From positions 8,182,223-8,246,222 of the forward strand of contig OW285197.1 of the NCBI GenBank assembly GCA_935421135.1: a stretch of 64,000 nt of DNA, read 5' to 3'. This DNA comes from Bugulina stolonifera (taxonomy: Eukaryota; Bryozoa; Gymnolaemata; Cheilostomatida; Bugulidae). This document shows positions 1 through 11,044 of this stretch, piece by piece. Positions within the stretch are counted from its first letter, which is position 1; the number at the start of each line of letters is the position of its first letter. The position numbers were made by a program, and so were the translations under genes. Below the pieces are notes generated by a model. That model searched no databases. It saw only the letters and a program-made list of their open reading frames with translations, and was not told the origin of the DNA.

Positions 1-462
1 AATGCATTCCAGCATTGGCTGGTCATTCAATTGGCTATTTACATTTAAGTGAAGAGCATTAAAGACATATTTTCCCTCTATATCGACGATGTAGATTTTT
101 TCTGCCATGTCTGCACACAATGTGTCCAACACGTGTTTGTGAGTAGTTATCATACATCTTGTGCAGTAGTGGTTATACTTGCCTATACGGAATAAGATTG
201 CAAATGGTTGCCCTTTTGGTACCTTCCACACATGAAACTTGTTTGTACGCCGGGCATCAATGATTTGCAATTTCATTTCTGCCTTCGAGTGAAAATAGTA
301 GAGCTTGACTGAGGTGCTCTCATCCGAGTCTTCTTTCATCACCGTAACTTTGCACGCATATTTTACCTCAGCAAAAATTTTCAAACATTTGTTGCAACTC
401 AGACTACCTCGTTCAATTTGAGTCAAGCTGTCATACTTCTTGGTAGGGTGTGTGTTGCCCAT
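1..462 (-). CDS. 5' end of an unrecognised gene, cut by the left edge
   Basis: An open frame of 154 codons starts at the ATG at 462-460 (MGNTHPTKKYDSLTQIERGS) and stays open to base 1, so only the N-terminal part is visible. The protein is rich in Lys and Cys, with CNKC near residue 23 and a CTRC pair near residue 107, spaced like metal-binding or structural cysteines, and has mixed strand-like segments (VKLYYFHSKAEMKLQII, FHVWKVPKGQPFAILFRIG). No signal peptide or membrane segment is seen. I do not recognise the family. It is read as coding because the frame is long for DNA this AT-rich, starts with Met and has balanced composition. An intron within it cannot be excluded. The upstream 260 bp (463-722) hold nothing I can identify except likely promoter sequence. 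Confidence 0.5.
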   Translation of the reverse strand, partial: MGNTHPTKKYDSLTQIERGSLSCNKCLKIFAEVKYACKVTVMKEDSDESTSVKLYYFHSKAEMKLQIIDARRTNKFHVWKVPKGQPFAILFRIGKYNHYCTRCMITTHKHVLDTLCADMAEKIYIVDIEGKYVFNALHLNVNSQLNDQPMLECI

Positions 463-722
463 TTCACCCAAGCTACGAATCACAACGTTATATTACAATG
501 TATATCTTTATGCGTTTGACAAATATAACTGAAGATTACATAGCTATTTATTACTCTGCTCTTAAACTGTGTAGAAGGAAGTCTTGAATAGAACAATTGT
601 GTGAAAAAGGACAGCATTTTAGATTAACTACATATATTATCATTTCAGATAAAATTATAGAATAAGCTGAATATAACCAAACCATCCAACAAACTGATGC
701 TGCTCTCTGTAATTACAGGTAA

Positions 723-975
723 TTAAACCACTACTGTCGGTCTCACTATTCAATATTTGCAAACAATACTGGTCATCTTATTTCATTAAGATTGATGTGC
801 TGTTTGTCTTTGTAAACTTAGTGGCAGCCAAGATAAGCTCAATCAGCCAATATTAAAATAGGGTTTTCTTGGCATCAGCTAGGTTACCAAAGACAAGCAA
901 CACATCAATCTTACTGAAAAAGGATGAACAAGATTATTTGCAAATATTGAATGGTTCGACAGAGTAGTGGTTTAA
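723..975. mobile_element. Short deletion derivative of a TTAA-flanked MITE (copy M1)
   Basis: TTAA at 723-726 and 972-975 bracket a 245-bp element whose ends are inverted repeats starting ACCACTACTGTC and continuing into ATTCAATATTTGCAAA. Compared with the 560-565 bp copies at 2225-2797 and 18757-19324, its middle is missing: the sequence jumps from the AAGATAAGCTC segment directly to ATCAGCCAATATTAAAATAG. The right end carries two extra bases (GACAGAGTAGTGGT). A TTAA target duplication is typical of piggyBac-like transposases, but no transposase is present. Confidence 0.8.
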
Positions 976-2224
976 AGTAGCAAAACCATAACACATGTAC
1001 TTACCAAAGATAGTGCAGACTCTGAGATATTAAAATAATAATTTTACTGCTGTTGTCCAGAGACGTTCCTCATCTGATACAGATGGCAGGAGGTCTGACT
1101 AGATATACCCCTTACAGCTTTTACAGCAAGGGGATTAACTGATAGCTCTAACTTCTGAGGTGTGGATAAATATGCTAGCTTTCACTCAGGATATGTAGCT
1201 TTCAACGAGCACTGATAGCACAATACTAATTGTTTCTGAATACATATTATTATAGCTTTCAAATGAGTGCTATTCTGTACATGTGTTGTACTTACTTTTC
1301 TAATACATGTATAACGACACTGCCCTGTTTCAAACCCAAAGAAGTTGATGACAGAGTTACATACAACATCAGTTCCCAATTAGACAGTAATATTATTTAA
1401 CTTTTTTGCATTACCTCAAATATCCTGCATAAGCACCATATTTACATTGTACAATAATGTACAAGAGAGATGTACACGTGCATTACATTGTACATTTAAA
1501 TTTTGAATATGTGCATGCGCTCTTAATTCAATACATTGATCTGGATTGCACTATGCATAATTATCCAAACTATGCCACTACAGTGTACTCTTACAAGCAT
1601 AACTGAAAAACACATGGCTTCCTGTCCGCACTGTATTTTAACACCGCATGAACAAATTTATATGACCAATGCAAGTGCTGTATAATGACATTATCATTGG
1701 AGGTCTTGGGTTCACGTCATCAAAGTTTGCTTAGGAATAGTAATTCTATATAAGTAGAAGAGATACTCGCCAGAACTACTCTTTACATCTGTGTCTACAC
1801 GGTGAGTGATCTGACAGTAAGAGTAGTTATGCTGATAGCTTGGTTCATCTTGTTTGGATAAAGAAGGGAAAATAGTAGATTGGTGTTTACACAAATATTC
1901 AAAATGTCTTCTAAGATTATTATTATTATATTATTATCATTATCATAATAGTTGCATGTATTGTTCTATCTTCACAACTGTTTATTGGGGTTCTGACAGT
2001 ACCACACATATACATTTTGTACATGTATGTATATATTGCCTGAGAAACAGGAAATAACACTGGAGAAAAAGCAGGAAACTCTTCTACATGTATATCATTT
2101 GAGGAGAAGACAACTACAACTATTGAGGGAAAATAGCTATGCAGTAGTGTATAGAGAAGATGACTCCATAAGATTGTACAGAGAGAGGGCAATCCTACAA
2201 ATCTGCACTTATCTACATGTACAC
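976..2224. other. Intergenic or unassigned sequence
   Basis: No gene can be supported here. Short open frames on both strands are overlapping, low-complexity and without family resemblance. A good splice-donor-like AAAA|GTAAGT occurs on the minus strand near 1297, but no matching acceptor or protein similarity was found. TACATGT-type palindromes are frequent. Confidence 0.4.
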
Positions 2225-2797
2225 TTAAACCACTACTGTCGCACCATTCAATATTTTCAAGTAATCTTGTCCATCCTCCTTCAGTAAGATTGATGTGTTG
2301 TTTGTATTTGATAACCTAGCTGCTGCCAAGAAAACCCTATTTTAATATTGGCTGATTTCACCTTCAATCAGCCTATGCTGGGAATTTTGGAAGCACTCAA
2401 GCAGTTAATATAAAACTGTGCTACAGAGATAGCCATAGGACTTGCAATGCATTGCATTGTTTTTTGTGGGCACAACTCTAACTTACTTATTCATCACTGT
2501 GCACAAGAGTTATTTATAGAATGACAGTTAGTGTTGGCTCAATAAGATTACTGGGCTATTTGATGTTAGTAGCTTACCTATGTACATAAGTTACAAGTAT
2601 AGACTTAGAACAGGTATAGCCATAGGAACTTAACAGGTCTCAATGCTGACTGGGGGTCACAACAGCCAATATTCAAATGAGTTTATCTTGGCTGCCACTA
2701 GGTTTACAAAGACAAACAGCACATCATTCTTCATGAAATACATTAAGATGACCAGTATTCTTTGCAAATATTGAATGGTGAGACAGTAGTGGTTTAA
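2225..2797. mobile_element. Full-length TTAA-flanked MITE (copy M2)
   Basis: TTAA at 2225-2228 and 2794-2797 flank a 565-bp element that begins ACCACTACTGTCGCACC and ends GGTGAGACAGTAGTGGT. The terminal inverted repeats extend through ATTCAATATTTTCAA / TTTGCAAATATTGAAT. It is nearly the reverse complement of the copy at 18757-19324. There is no coding capacity. TTAA duplications suggest mobilisation by a piggyBac-type transposase, which is inference. Confidence 0.85.
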
Positions 2798-3979
2798 TAC
2801 TTTAGAAGCCTAGAGTCTTAGTTGGAGTTGGTGTTTTATAGTCACTATCGTCCACCAACGACGAATATCGAGAAACTGTTAGCCTTAGCTCCACATAACC
2901 ATGATATCCGCAAACTTTAAGTCTGTCGATTCATACCCTACACAGGCTATGTCTAAATTGATGGCTGGATACTTGGTCAATGTAATGTAAATTTGTATAC
3001 AACTGTGAGACATGAATGTGTACGACAATGCTCCATCCATATATGGACTCTAGATATCAGCCTATGCCAGGTACTTGTACTTGTATTTTTGAAATTCATC
3101 TTTAAAAAAGAACACAATGCACTTGAGTCACAGCCTCACATTGGCATTCATGCTGTGTGACTTTTGACGGTGTTGCATTGTTATCATGTTATTATTAGTG
3201 TTGTGAAAATTACTTACATGTACATGTATTTTTGTAAGTATTCACGCTTTTATTTTATGCGCTGTGGATATACACAGCGATATCAGTCAAGCGCACGAAA
3301 TCTGAAATAACAACAAACTCAGCATGTAGATTTCGGTAATTGCAGCTTTATTAAACAAACATGGAACAAAACAGGTCAACACTATTGCAGTAGATTACAA
3401 CTCATTTATTGCGAATTTATGGGAATACAAAACAGTGACATATAACAGTTGAAAAAAATCAATGTTTTTCTACTTATTCTCTTTGTTTCTGTTTTGTTGC
3501 AACAAGATTTATGTGACTATTTTTAGCAGCCACCAATTGCAAGGTGATTGATGAGATAAACAAACATGGAACGCTTTCATTCAGTAACTGTTACAAAAGG
3601 CAGTTTCCAAGAAATGCTGCCAATTTCAAATTTCTGAGTACACACATTAAACTTTACATGAGTTTATTTTTCAGTTATAAAAGCTACCAAAATGATTAAC
3701 ATCAACTTGCATAAGGAGTGAAAGACAGTAGATTAAGGAGTTGGAACTATGCATAAGCGCACCAAGACACCAAGTCACAAAAAGTTTAGACATCACACTA
3801 CCCATGGTCTCATGAAAGCCTGAGAGAAAAACTGTTCAAATACATACAAACAAAGTAACCACTTGTGTACACTTTATAATAAATTAAAGGGAATAGCTTG
3901 CATTAAAAACTGGAGAAAAATTAAGCACAATATAGATCTCTAGCTCTAATACAATGCAGTTGTTGTTACTAGAACAATA
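2798..3979. other. Intergenic region downstream of the PAN/discoidin gene
   Basis: About 1.2 kb with no supportable coding region. It lies beyond the probable polyadenylation site of the minus-strand gene at 4073-8643. Only AT-rich unique-looking sequence was noted. Confidence 0.4.
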
Positions 3980-3985
3980 TTTATT
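3980..3985 (-). terminator. Poly(A) signal AATAAA of the PAN/discoidin gene
   Basis: The plus strand reads TTTATT, giving AATAAA on the minus strand 88 bp after the stop codon at 4075-4073. The position fits cleavage of the PAN/discoidin transcript. Confidence 0.6.
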
Positions 3986-4072
3986 TGTTAGAAACCTCTT
4001 CCAATATAACGATCTTGCATTAGTAAAACACGCTCGTACATGTATATGTAATCACAGATAATGTAGTGAGCT

Positions 4073-7000
4073 TCACAGTTCGATTAATCCATGTATCTCC
4101 AACTCATAGATATGTAAAGGCTGACTTACATTAACAGCGGTCATCCTCACATATCTACCATACATTCTGGTATTACAAGTAACCAGAAACTGATCTGCTG
4201 GTGGTTGTCCAGGAAGGTAATTACAGATCTCATCTTCTGGAGGATCATCAAAGTTAGCATCACTCTCACCAACTGTCACTCTTACATTAGCCAGTTGACC
4301 TGCGACCCCTGGGTAATATAGATTAAATATGGAGGCTGCTGTTTGATTGGCTACTAGATATTGTGGTGTTGCAGCTCACTTAGCCTGCACTACTGCACGG
4401 ACTATAATACACATACAATTATGCTTGTAAAGTTCAGTTATTACATGCTCATTATATACTTATTATCATCATCAATAACTGCCTGGCTAGTGTGTTATAC
4501 TGTAATGGTTTCTGTGATTTGGTGCGGTCGTCCTTGGACGACTATCGACCCAGAAATGAAGTGCCTATGAGTGGTAATAGGACTTCGCATTACATGAAAG
4601 ATCGAGCGGTCCCAAGTCTGACCTTCAGACTATACAATGAAAGAGAGTGATCCGACCTAGTAGGCGGTTCGCTAAGCGAATGACCTGACAAAAGGAAGTG
4701 AAAGTCTCTGTATCAAGTATAGATGTGTCTTTATTGAAAGCCAAGTGTAGACTGAGACAATGAACAGTAAAACAGTGCCCTTTATATAGTATAAGGACTT
4801 CCGGCCGACGTGACGTCGGGAAAAGAAGACGTGTGGTCGTCCGGAAGTTGCGCAACAAGATGGCCGCCAGAAGCCCGACGGCCGACCCAAAATAGGTCGG
4901 GTTCTACAAAAGTTGCTTATAATGGTCCAATTCATGTACAAAATGAATATCAATGGATTCTGAGAGGTCGGGCCTCTGTACATGGGTATAAAAGGCATTA
5001 AAAGACATAGATATAATCATATAATCATACACAACAATATAGGAGTAAAGTACAAGCAGATATATACATGTATGCACACAATAATGAGTGTCAGATGTAA
5101 GATACGACTTGGCGTACCATCACAATACTATTCTTATTCAACCAATCATGTCACTATACTTGATTACTGCTACGTATACTGTTATTGCAAGTACACTTAT
5201 TGTTGGATTGCATTCTATGTCTTTTTGACCATTATAATTGATGGCCGACGTCTTAGATGTTTTCCATGTGAATACATAATTCATTTCTCATGATTGTAAG
5301 CAATTTTTGTGCATGGCTGACCTTTTTATGGTCGGACCTCGGGCATTTTTCAGCTATCTTGTTATGCAATTTTCGGAGACGATCCGTATTGTACCCTCAT
5401 ATCGACCTCCTGTTGGCCTGGCCGGAAGTTCAAATCATATAAAAGCCAGCAAATTTTCTATGCTAAATCAGTTGTTCATTGCGCTCTAATAAAGCACCAT
5501 CTCCTAACTCAACCTGCAGAGTCTTACTCTTGCAGGCAGGCAGCTCCAGCCTTGGTCCCTTGGACCTTTACCGTATAAGTCTCTTACTACACTCCTTGAT
5601 GAGTATAAACCTCGTCGGACCTTAGTTGATCCTTGACTCTTAAATGAGCCTAAGCATCAGGCCTACGTCCCCTCTTTAACATGGGCACTTTCGACACTCC
5701 TACGGGAGTCTAAACCATCGGACCTACGTCGACCCTTGGCTTTCTAATGAGTCCAAGCATCGCCTACATCCACTACAATAACTACAAGAGCTTACTTAAC
5801 TGTTCACTCTTTATGTAATGTGCGGAAGCTTACCTTGGCAGCCTACTACCGCTACCAAGCGCGCTTCCCACACTCGTGTGGAATCCTAAGCACAAAACAT
5901 TACAACATTACGAAGCGACGGCATTCTTGGCGTATTAATTTTTTTGTATCACTGAAAGAAGCTAATAGTAGAAGAAGAGAAATGCTGTATTAGTATCAAT
6001 ATAATACTCTACATTTTGGGTGGGTTATTCTAACTTCAATTGTGCAAAAATAGCGTGTTTTATAGTTCTATAAGTAAGCATTATCTTTACTCTTACATCT
6101 TTCATAGTGTCTGGATAGTACAATGAATAATGTGTGCGCTATACACTGTAAATTAGACTGGGTAGCTGTCTGACTAAAAAAAGCAGATGGATGGTGGGGC
6201 TAAGATTCTAAGATGACGCTTAGTTAATATTTGACTGGACATCATGGACACAAGGACATCATTGACACAAGGACATCATGGACACAAGGACATCATGGAT
6301 ACAAGGACATCATGGACACAAGGACATCATGGACACAAGGACACATTTTTTACTTGAAAACTTTAAGGATGTAGTAATCACAGGTTGCCAACCTACCGTT
6401 TAGCAATAGACGACATGAACAGAACAAGAACAAGGAATCAGATGATTGCAACCAAAACGTGCTTCACAAATTGTTAATGATTATACATAGCCACCCTAAA
6501 GAGGATGATGGCTAATAAACCGTTCTGATACTTTGTTCCGTGCTTCTTATACGTTGGTAGAATGATCAAGGCTCCTTCTTTCCTTGCATACAAGGTGGAT
6601 TAAAATTGAGAGAATATATAGAAATGCATTTATACCTTGGCCATGGAGTGATCTGTTCCATATTTTCACAGCAGATATGAAGTGGCTGGTAACTAGGTCA
6701 ACTTGAAGCCATGGAGATAATTCTAAATTTGTATAGGCCAGACTCTCTAGTTCTCCACCAGAGGGGACGTAGATTCCATCAACAGCTTTCGATCCGTTGA
6801 AGTAATGCACACCTTCCGGTGCTCGCTCAGAAGAAAGATCAACTTTTGCATCTAGTTAAACATTACAGACAAATGTACAACCGATAGTATTTTTCTGAGC
6901 TTTACATAAGACATAATTGTGGAGACACTCTTGGTATCTACAAATGCACCGGTGAATGGCTGAGCAGATCTGCACTGACTATACTACTAGGGGTGTCTTC

Positions 7001-8643
7001 AAAAATTATCACTATTCTGATATTGAACACAGGAAGTGCATGTATGTACATGTATGTATTGTAAATAGAAGATACATGTACATGTGACAGTGTGCAATGA
7101 GACTTTTGGAAGTATTACAGCGGATACAGTCATATCCCTGCATTTTGCATTCACCTCTTGCAAACAATGTGGAAGGCTTGTATTCTTTAATATTGCAGTG
7201 TAATATTGTTGAACTAAAGCCAGCATACCACTGTCTACCGGACTGCTCACCACACTTGCTTCTCCAGAGAGAGCGCATGTAGATGCAGTACTGTTGTATG
7301 ACATGGCAGCACATGATTGGTTCTTGCAGCAGGCCAACTTGCAGTCTTCCAGTGATGGTGAGAGGCTTTCGCTATCAGGGCTGAGTAGTTCAGTGTAGTT
7401 GCTAGCATGATATTTGCAGTTACCTAGCAACATAACAACACTGCTTTTATTTCTACTCATGTATGCCATTGCAGCACTGCATACCTAACTACATGTATGT
7501 AACATCCATACTAATCAACAGCAAACTATACAGCATAATCCTTTGGAAATTCGCTGTTATTCACAAGCAAAACACACAAGCATATGCAATTTAGGCATAG
7601 TTTTAAAACAAAATCGATATATCCAAAACAATACATGCAAGTGATAGTAGCACGGCATAAATAAAATGGTACACTAAAAGCATACTAGAATATTAAATTT
7701 TTCGCATCAATTTATCATTTTAATAATTTTCCATTATACTACCCAAATTTTTGTTATTGTACGCGGAAAGATTTGTGGTTAAATGGTGTTCCCCCTCTCT
7801 AGTGATTTTCATGTAAAGCTACAGTGCATGCTATGTTACAGTTACAGCAATGTAAAATATACTCTGTTTCCTTCCATTTACAATTTAAAATTTGTTTGAA
7901 TGACACTAACGTAACAGCGGATAGCGTAAGGTTTATATCCAGGATCGAGTAACTTCTGGGGTGACATGGTTAACCCCCCAACGAGATCACTTCTGTTTTA
8001 AGATTAATTTGCGCTGGCACAAATTAGCCGACATGCATGGACCGATAATAAACAATGTTACCTATTAATTCTTGCTGTTTAGCAAAGTAGGTGAGATGAC
8101 CAGTTTCATTGTTAGCAATTTGTAACTCATCACTGTACAGCTGGCATGTTGAATTCACTGAGTTGAATAGACCAGAAAGACATTCTCCCTTAGAAGAGCT
8201 GCAGCTTAGCACACACACAGTAAGAGATTCCACATCTGAAACGAACACCAAAGAGTCAGTTCAGTTAATGACACAGCCCTAGTTTCCATCTTGCATCCTC
8301 TGTTTATATGTACTTGTATATTAAAATGTGTGAAAATTTTGTTATGCCCTCTCGTATAAGGAATGCAGCACATACAATGTACATCATGTATATTTAGAAA
8401 TAATATTGAGGTAGCAAGCATAATTTCATCAAAAATTGGGTTTATCTTAAAATTTCAGATAGGTAAAGACTTACTATGCATCTCAGTCATTTTCACATTT
8501 TCTGAAGTCTTCATGATCACCACCTTTCTGCTTACATTGTACCATGTTCCACTCTCTTCTGATGACTGTCCAGCTACTAGACTTATCAGCATTTGGATGA
8601 GGAAAAGTGTACAAATGTTAACGAATCTTATAGTCACCAACAT
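4073..8643 (-). CDS. Secreted protein with two PAN/apple-like modules and an F5/8 type C (discoidin) domain
   Basis: Proposed exons on the minus strand: 8643-8475 (start ATG and signal peptide), 8235-8062, about 7423-7155 (3' limit uncertain), 6851-6636 and 4308-4073 (stop). Exons 1, 2 and 4 end in phase 1, which is common for shuffled extracellular modules. Exon 1 encodes a hydrophobic leader (FVNICTLFLIQMLISLVAG) and then the mature N-terminus. Exons 2 and 3 each carry a cysteine pattern of PAN type (CxxxC...LFNSVNSTCQLYS; CKLACCKNQSC...STCAL). Exons 4 and 5 form a discoidin fold: WLQVDL, AVKIWNRS, then LANVRVTVG, YGRYVRMT and the typical end IYELEIHG. Such domains bind glycans or lipids, so a secreted lectin-like or adhesion protein of about 350 aa is likely. 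No C-terminal membrane segment is seen. The junction after exon 3 does not match phase with any obvious GT donor, so another donor or a small exon may be missing. A solo LTR and older LTR remnants sit in the last intron. ATG 8643 is preferred because it starts directly before the hydrophobic leader. Confidence 0.7.
4501..5124 (-). mobile_element. Solo LTR of the gag-only retrotransposon
   Basis: The 624-bp sequence begins TGTAATGGT and ends ACCATCACA, near-perfect inverted termini. It is flanked by ATAC at 4497-4500 and 5125-5128, a 4-bp target duplication. It lacks about 43 bp found in the 663-bp LTRs of E1 and E2 (after GAGCGGTC). On the minus strand it has a TATA box (TATATAAAG near 4781-4789) and, about 50 bp downstream, AATAAA at 4735-4730, the usual U3-R layout. 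It lies in the last intron of the PAN/discoidin gene in the same orientation as that gene. It probably arose by recombination between the two LTRs of a full element. Confidence 0.92.
5300..5915. mobile_element. Degenerate composite of two older LTR-like fragments
   Basis: The left part (about 5300-5560) has TATA (ATATAAAAG near 5438), AATAAA near 5490, and a stretch matching 13870-13950 (ATCAGTTGTT, CTCTAATAAAGCA, CATCTCCTAACTCAA). The right part (about 5560-5915) resembles 16560-16900 in the same orientation (shared AACTGTTC, CTCTTT, ATGTAATG and GGC..CCTAC blocks). Both parts therefore recur, separated, in intron 3 of F1. Boundaries and target duplication are not resolved, and no coding remains. 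Confidence 0.4.
6237..6345. repeat. 17-bp minisatellite, six units
   Basis: Unit GGACATCATGGACACAA repeats six times from 6237 to 6338 with single changes (ATTGAC, GGATAC), followed by a partial unit GGACACA. It lies in the last intron of the PAN/discoidin gene. Confidence 0.9.
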
Positions 8644-9478
8644 TTTACCAGCAAATGAAGATGAAAAGGACACTCGTTTGCTGCTGCTATGCTGTTATAA
8701 GGTTTGTATGGAAGTACAATGCCATGTTGAATGTGGTAAGAGTATGACATGTGGTATTAATCAAATATTCTCATTGATGCTTTGATAGTCATTTCCCATG
8801 AGTACAAACAAACATGAAACTATTTGCTGGTCCCATCACCTACACTATTATCCATATTCGAGCTTGCTTTAGCGCCTGTTCCCTTACATGTACATGTATG
8901 TTTCAAGTTTTTACCCAGCCGACTTTATCTACAGAGGTGGGTTAATAAGGGATAATAATAATCAATAATCAAGCCATAAAATATTTATTAACAAATGATA
9001 TTATAAAGATCAGTTTTGTCTCGGTTATATTCGTATATTGTACATAGCTCCTCCTAGTAGACACACAATACTGCACATACAGCCTTCTTGCCACAACATG
9101 ATACACAGCTAGTACAAAAAACATTGTTATAAAAGCACAACCAAGTGTAACAGGTAGTCCAGATAACCAATCAGAAAACAGTATACTTCATATTAGCACA
9201 AAAGACGACACAGTCTATAGTCTACGGTTTATTCACCTGAGAGGTGGAGCAGTCAACCCACCCCACTTTTTGGATGGGTGTTGGAACTCAGGATATGCCG
9301 GCAGCAAAGATCTTCCTGGACCCGTGATTTATACAGTGTATTATATGCATGTATGTTACAAAGCTGCCGGTAAAGATCTTGGTTCCGGGTGGTACTAGGA
9401 CCTTGGTATCGGATCACCCGGTATCGCTGCCAAGGTGTAAGCAGCGATACACCTTGGCATGTTCGTTTTTACTTTAAG
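8644..9478. other. Region upstream of the PAN/discoidin gene with overlapping hairpins at its right end
   Basis: No coding region is supported. It should hold the promoter of the minus-strand gene starting at 8643. Near the right end, GTATCGCTGC (9421-9430) pairs with GCAGCGATAC (9441-9450), and GCCAAGGTGT (9429-9438) pairs with ACACCTTGGC (9449-9458). A short near-duplication (GCCGGCAGCAAAGATCTT near 9297, GCTGCCGGTAAAGATCTT near 9363) is also present. Confidence 0.5.
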
Positions 9479-9782
9479 GAAATGCTGGATGACTACATAA
9501 TACTGGCATAAAAGAATGGTGACTGATCCTGGCAACAAACCAAAAGATTTCCACCAAGCAGTCGTCATTCAGTGAGAGTATGAGCAACTGCTTGCTGAGC
9601 AGAGTAAGACTGACTACAAGCCCTTCCCTGCTGTGGAAGAGTTCCTGAACTATCTGTTTAAACTTTTTATTCAAAACTTTCAGTTATACAAGGAATGTGC
9701 TTACAAGGTTAAAGATGATAATATGGAATATGAGGCTCTTTATTTGCCACCTGAATATAAAAATAACTCTGAAGCATTGTAA
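9479..9782 (+). pseudogene. Orphan, decayed last exon of an FMO gene
   Basis: Read on the plus strand after an AG acceptor, this stretch matches FMO exon 7: EMLDDYI, then MVTDPGNKPKDFHQ, EYEQLLAEQSK, LYKECAYKVKDDNMEYEALYLPPEY and a TAA stop at 9780-9782. Two lesions are visible. One extra base near 9504 shifts the frame after EMLDDYII. An in-frame TGA near 9575 stands where paralogues have Y or W (SQYEY, SQWDY), so it may be a former TGG. No other FMO exon occurs in the 0.8 kb upstream, so this is a relic. It points toward F1, which is on the opposite strand. It shows the cluster once extended further left or was inverted. Confidence 0.85.
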
Positions 9783-11044
9783 TAACATCCACACGACTAA
9801 CTTCACAAAATCGCAAATCATGCATCAACCAGATAACCTAGATTTTTTTTTTGCTAAACTAATTTTTCCTTTAACAGTCAGATTCTGGCATCTGTTATTA
9901 CTTGAACTGTACATAACGTATATACTATCTATCTACAACATGTATTTATATACATGTAATAAACAATGTGTGGTAGTTCTGATTATGTGATATACAAAGA
10001 GACAACAGTGGTTTATCCTTACAAAAGCATCGGCTGCTTAAATCTACCTTTTTGTAAATTGAAGTAGGGTCATGACGTGTCATTGCTGCAGGAATTCTCT
10101 CCCCATCACGCTGCTAAAGTTCAGGGTAAAGCAGATGCTCAATATATCATTCAACTCTTAGAAGTAAACATGGCTACCTTCATTGATACTCCCACCTGGC
10201 TATAAGGAAACCTCAATTTAATGTGTTGGTCAGTTTTTTAATTAACATTTGATAAAACTATGCGCTGAATGAATTTTAGCTTGGTCTATTATAAAAAAAC
10301 AATCATCAAATCATGCATGCACAACCATAACTTTAAATTTATAATACCATATACGTTGTGACATATGCAAAGACAAAGGCTGTACAATATTACAAGGTAG
10401 CGCCTACGTCATGTATGATGCACTGTAGCCATGTTTAGTAGACGTACATGTACGTGCCAATTCATACGTACATTGTACATAGACAGGGTCAACTTCTTTA
10501 AGGCATGAACACAATCATAGTAAAGCTAACAGCTATAGCAGCTTTTGTGAAGAGTAGCATAACGAGTACTAATACATTGAATGTCATCAAATTAAACTCG
10601 TAGTCTGTTACTCTACTGGGTCTTTGCTGTGGTTGTCTTTGGGCCACATCATACCACTGTTGTGATGGTCTGAATGCTGTAACGGTGGTCTAGTACGGCA
10701 TGTGTACACATGCAAACAACTAGTCCAGCACCACCACACATACATCATTCTAAATTGTAGTGATAGTGCCACAAAGACAACAAAAAGTACACAAAACAGA
10801 AAACTATGATTGCCTATGCTTTGAAAATAGGCAACCAGCCCTAATAATTAGCGCTAGATTTTTTGGCACTGTTGAAACTGCCCTGAGAACCCCAATGGTC
10901 TTTATAAGCTACTATATACAAGGGTGTATGAATACTGTCTAGCAAAGCTGGCATCTCTGTTACTAGTTACTGACATGACATACAGGTATAACAGGGTGAA
11001 AGTCACAGAATCTGAACAAATGGTTGATACTTCAAATGATTTTC
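9783..11044. other. Intergenic region between the orphan FMO exon and the 3' end of F1
   Basis: About 1.26 kb with no supportable gene. Sequence is AT-rich and unique-looking, with scattered GTACATGT motifs (for example 10440-10480). Confidence 0.4.

Noticed and set aside
1182..1379. A possible short exon with a strong AAAA|GTAAGT donor on the minus strand
   Set aside because: No acceptor, no neighbouring exons and no family similarity.
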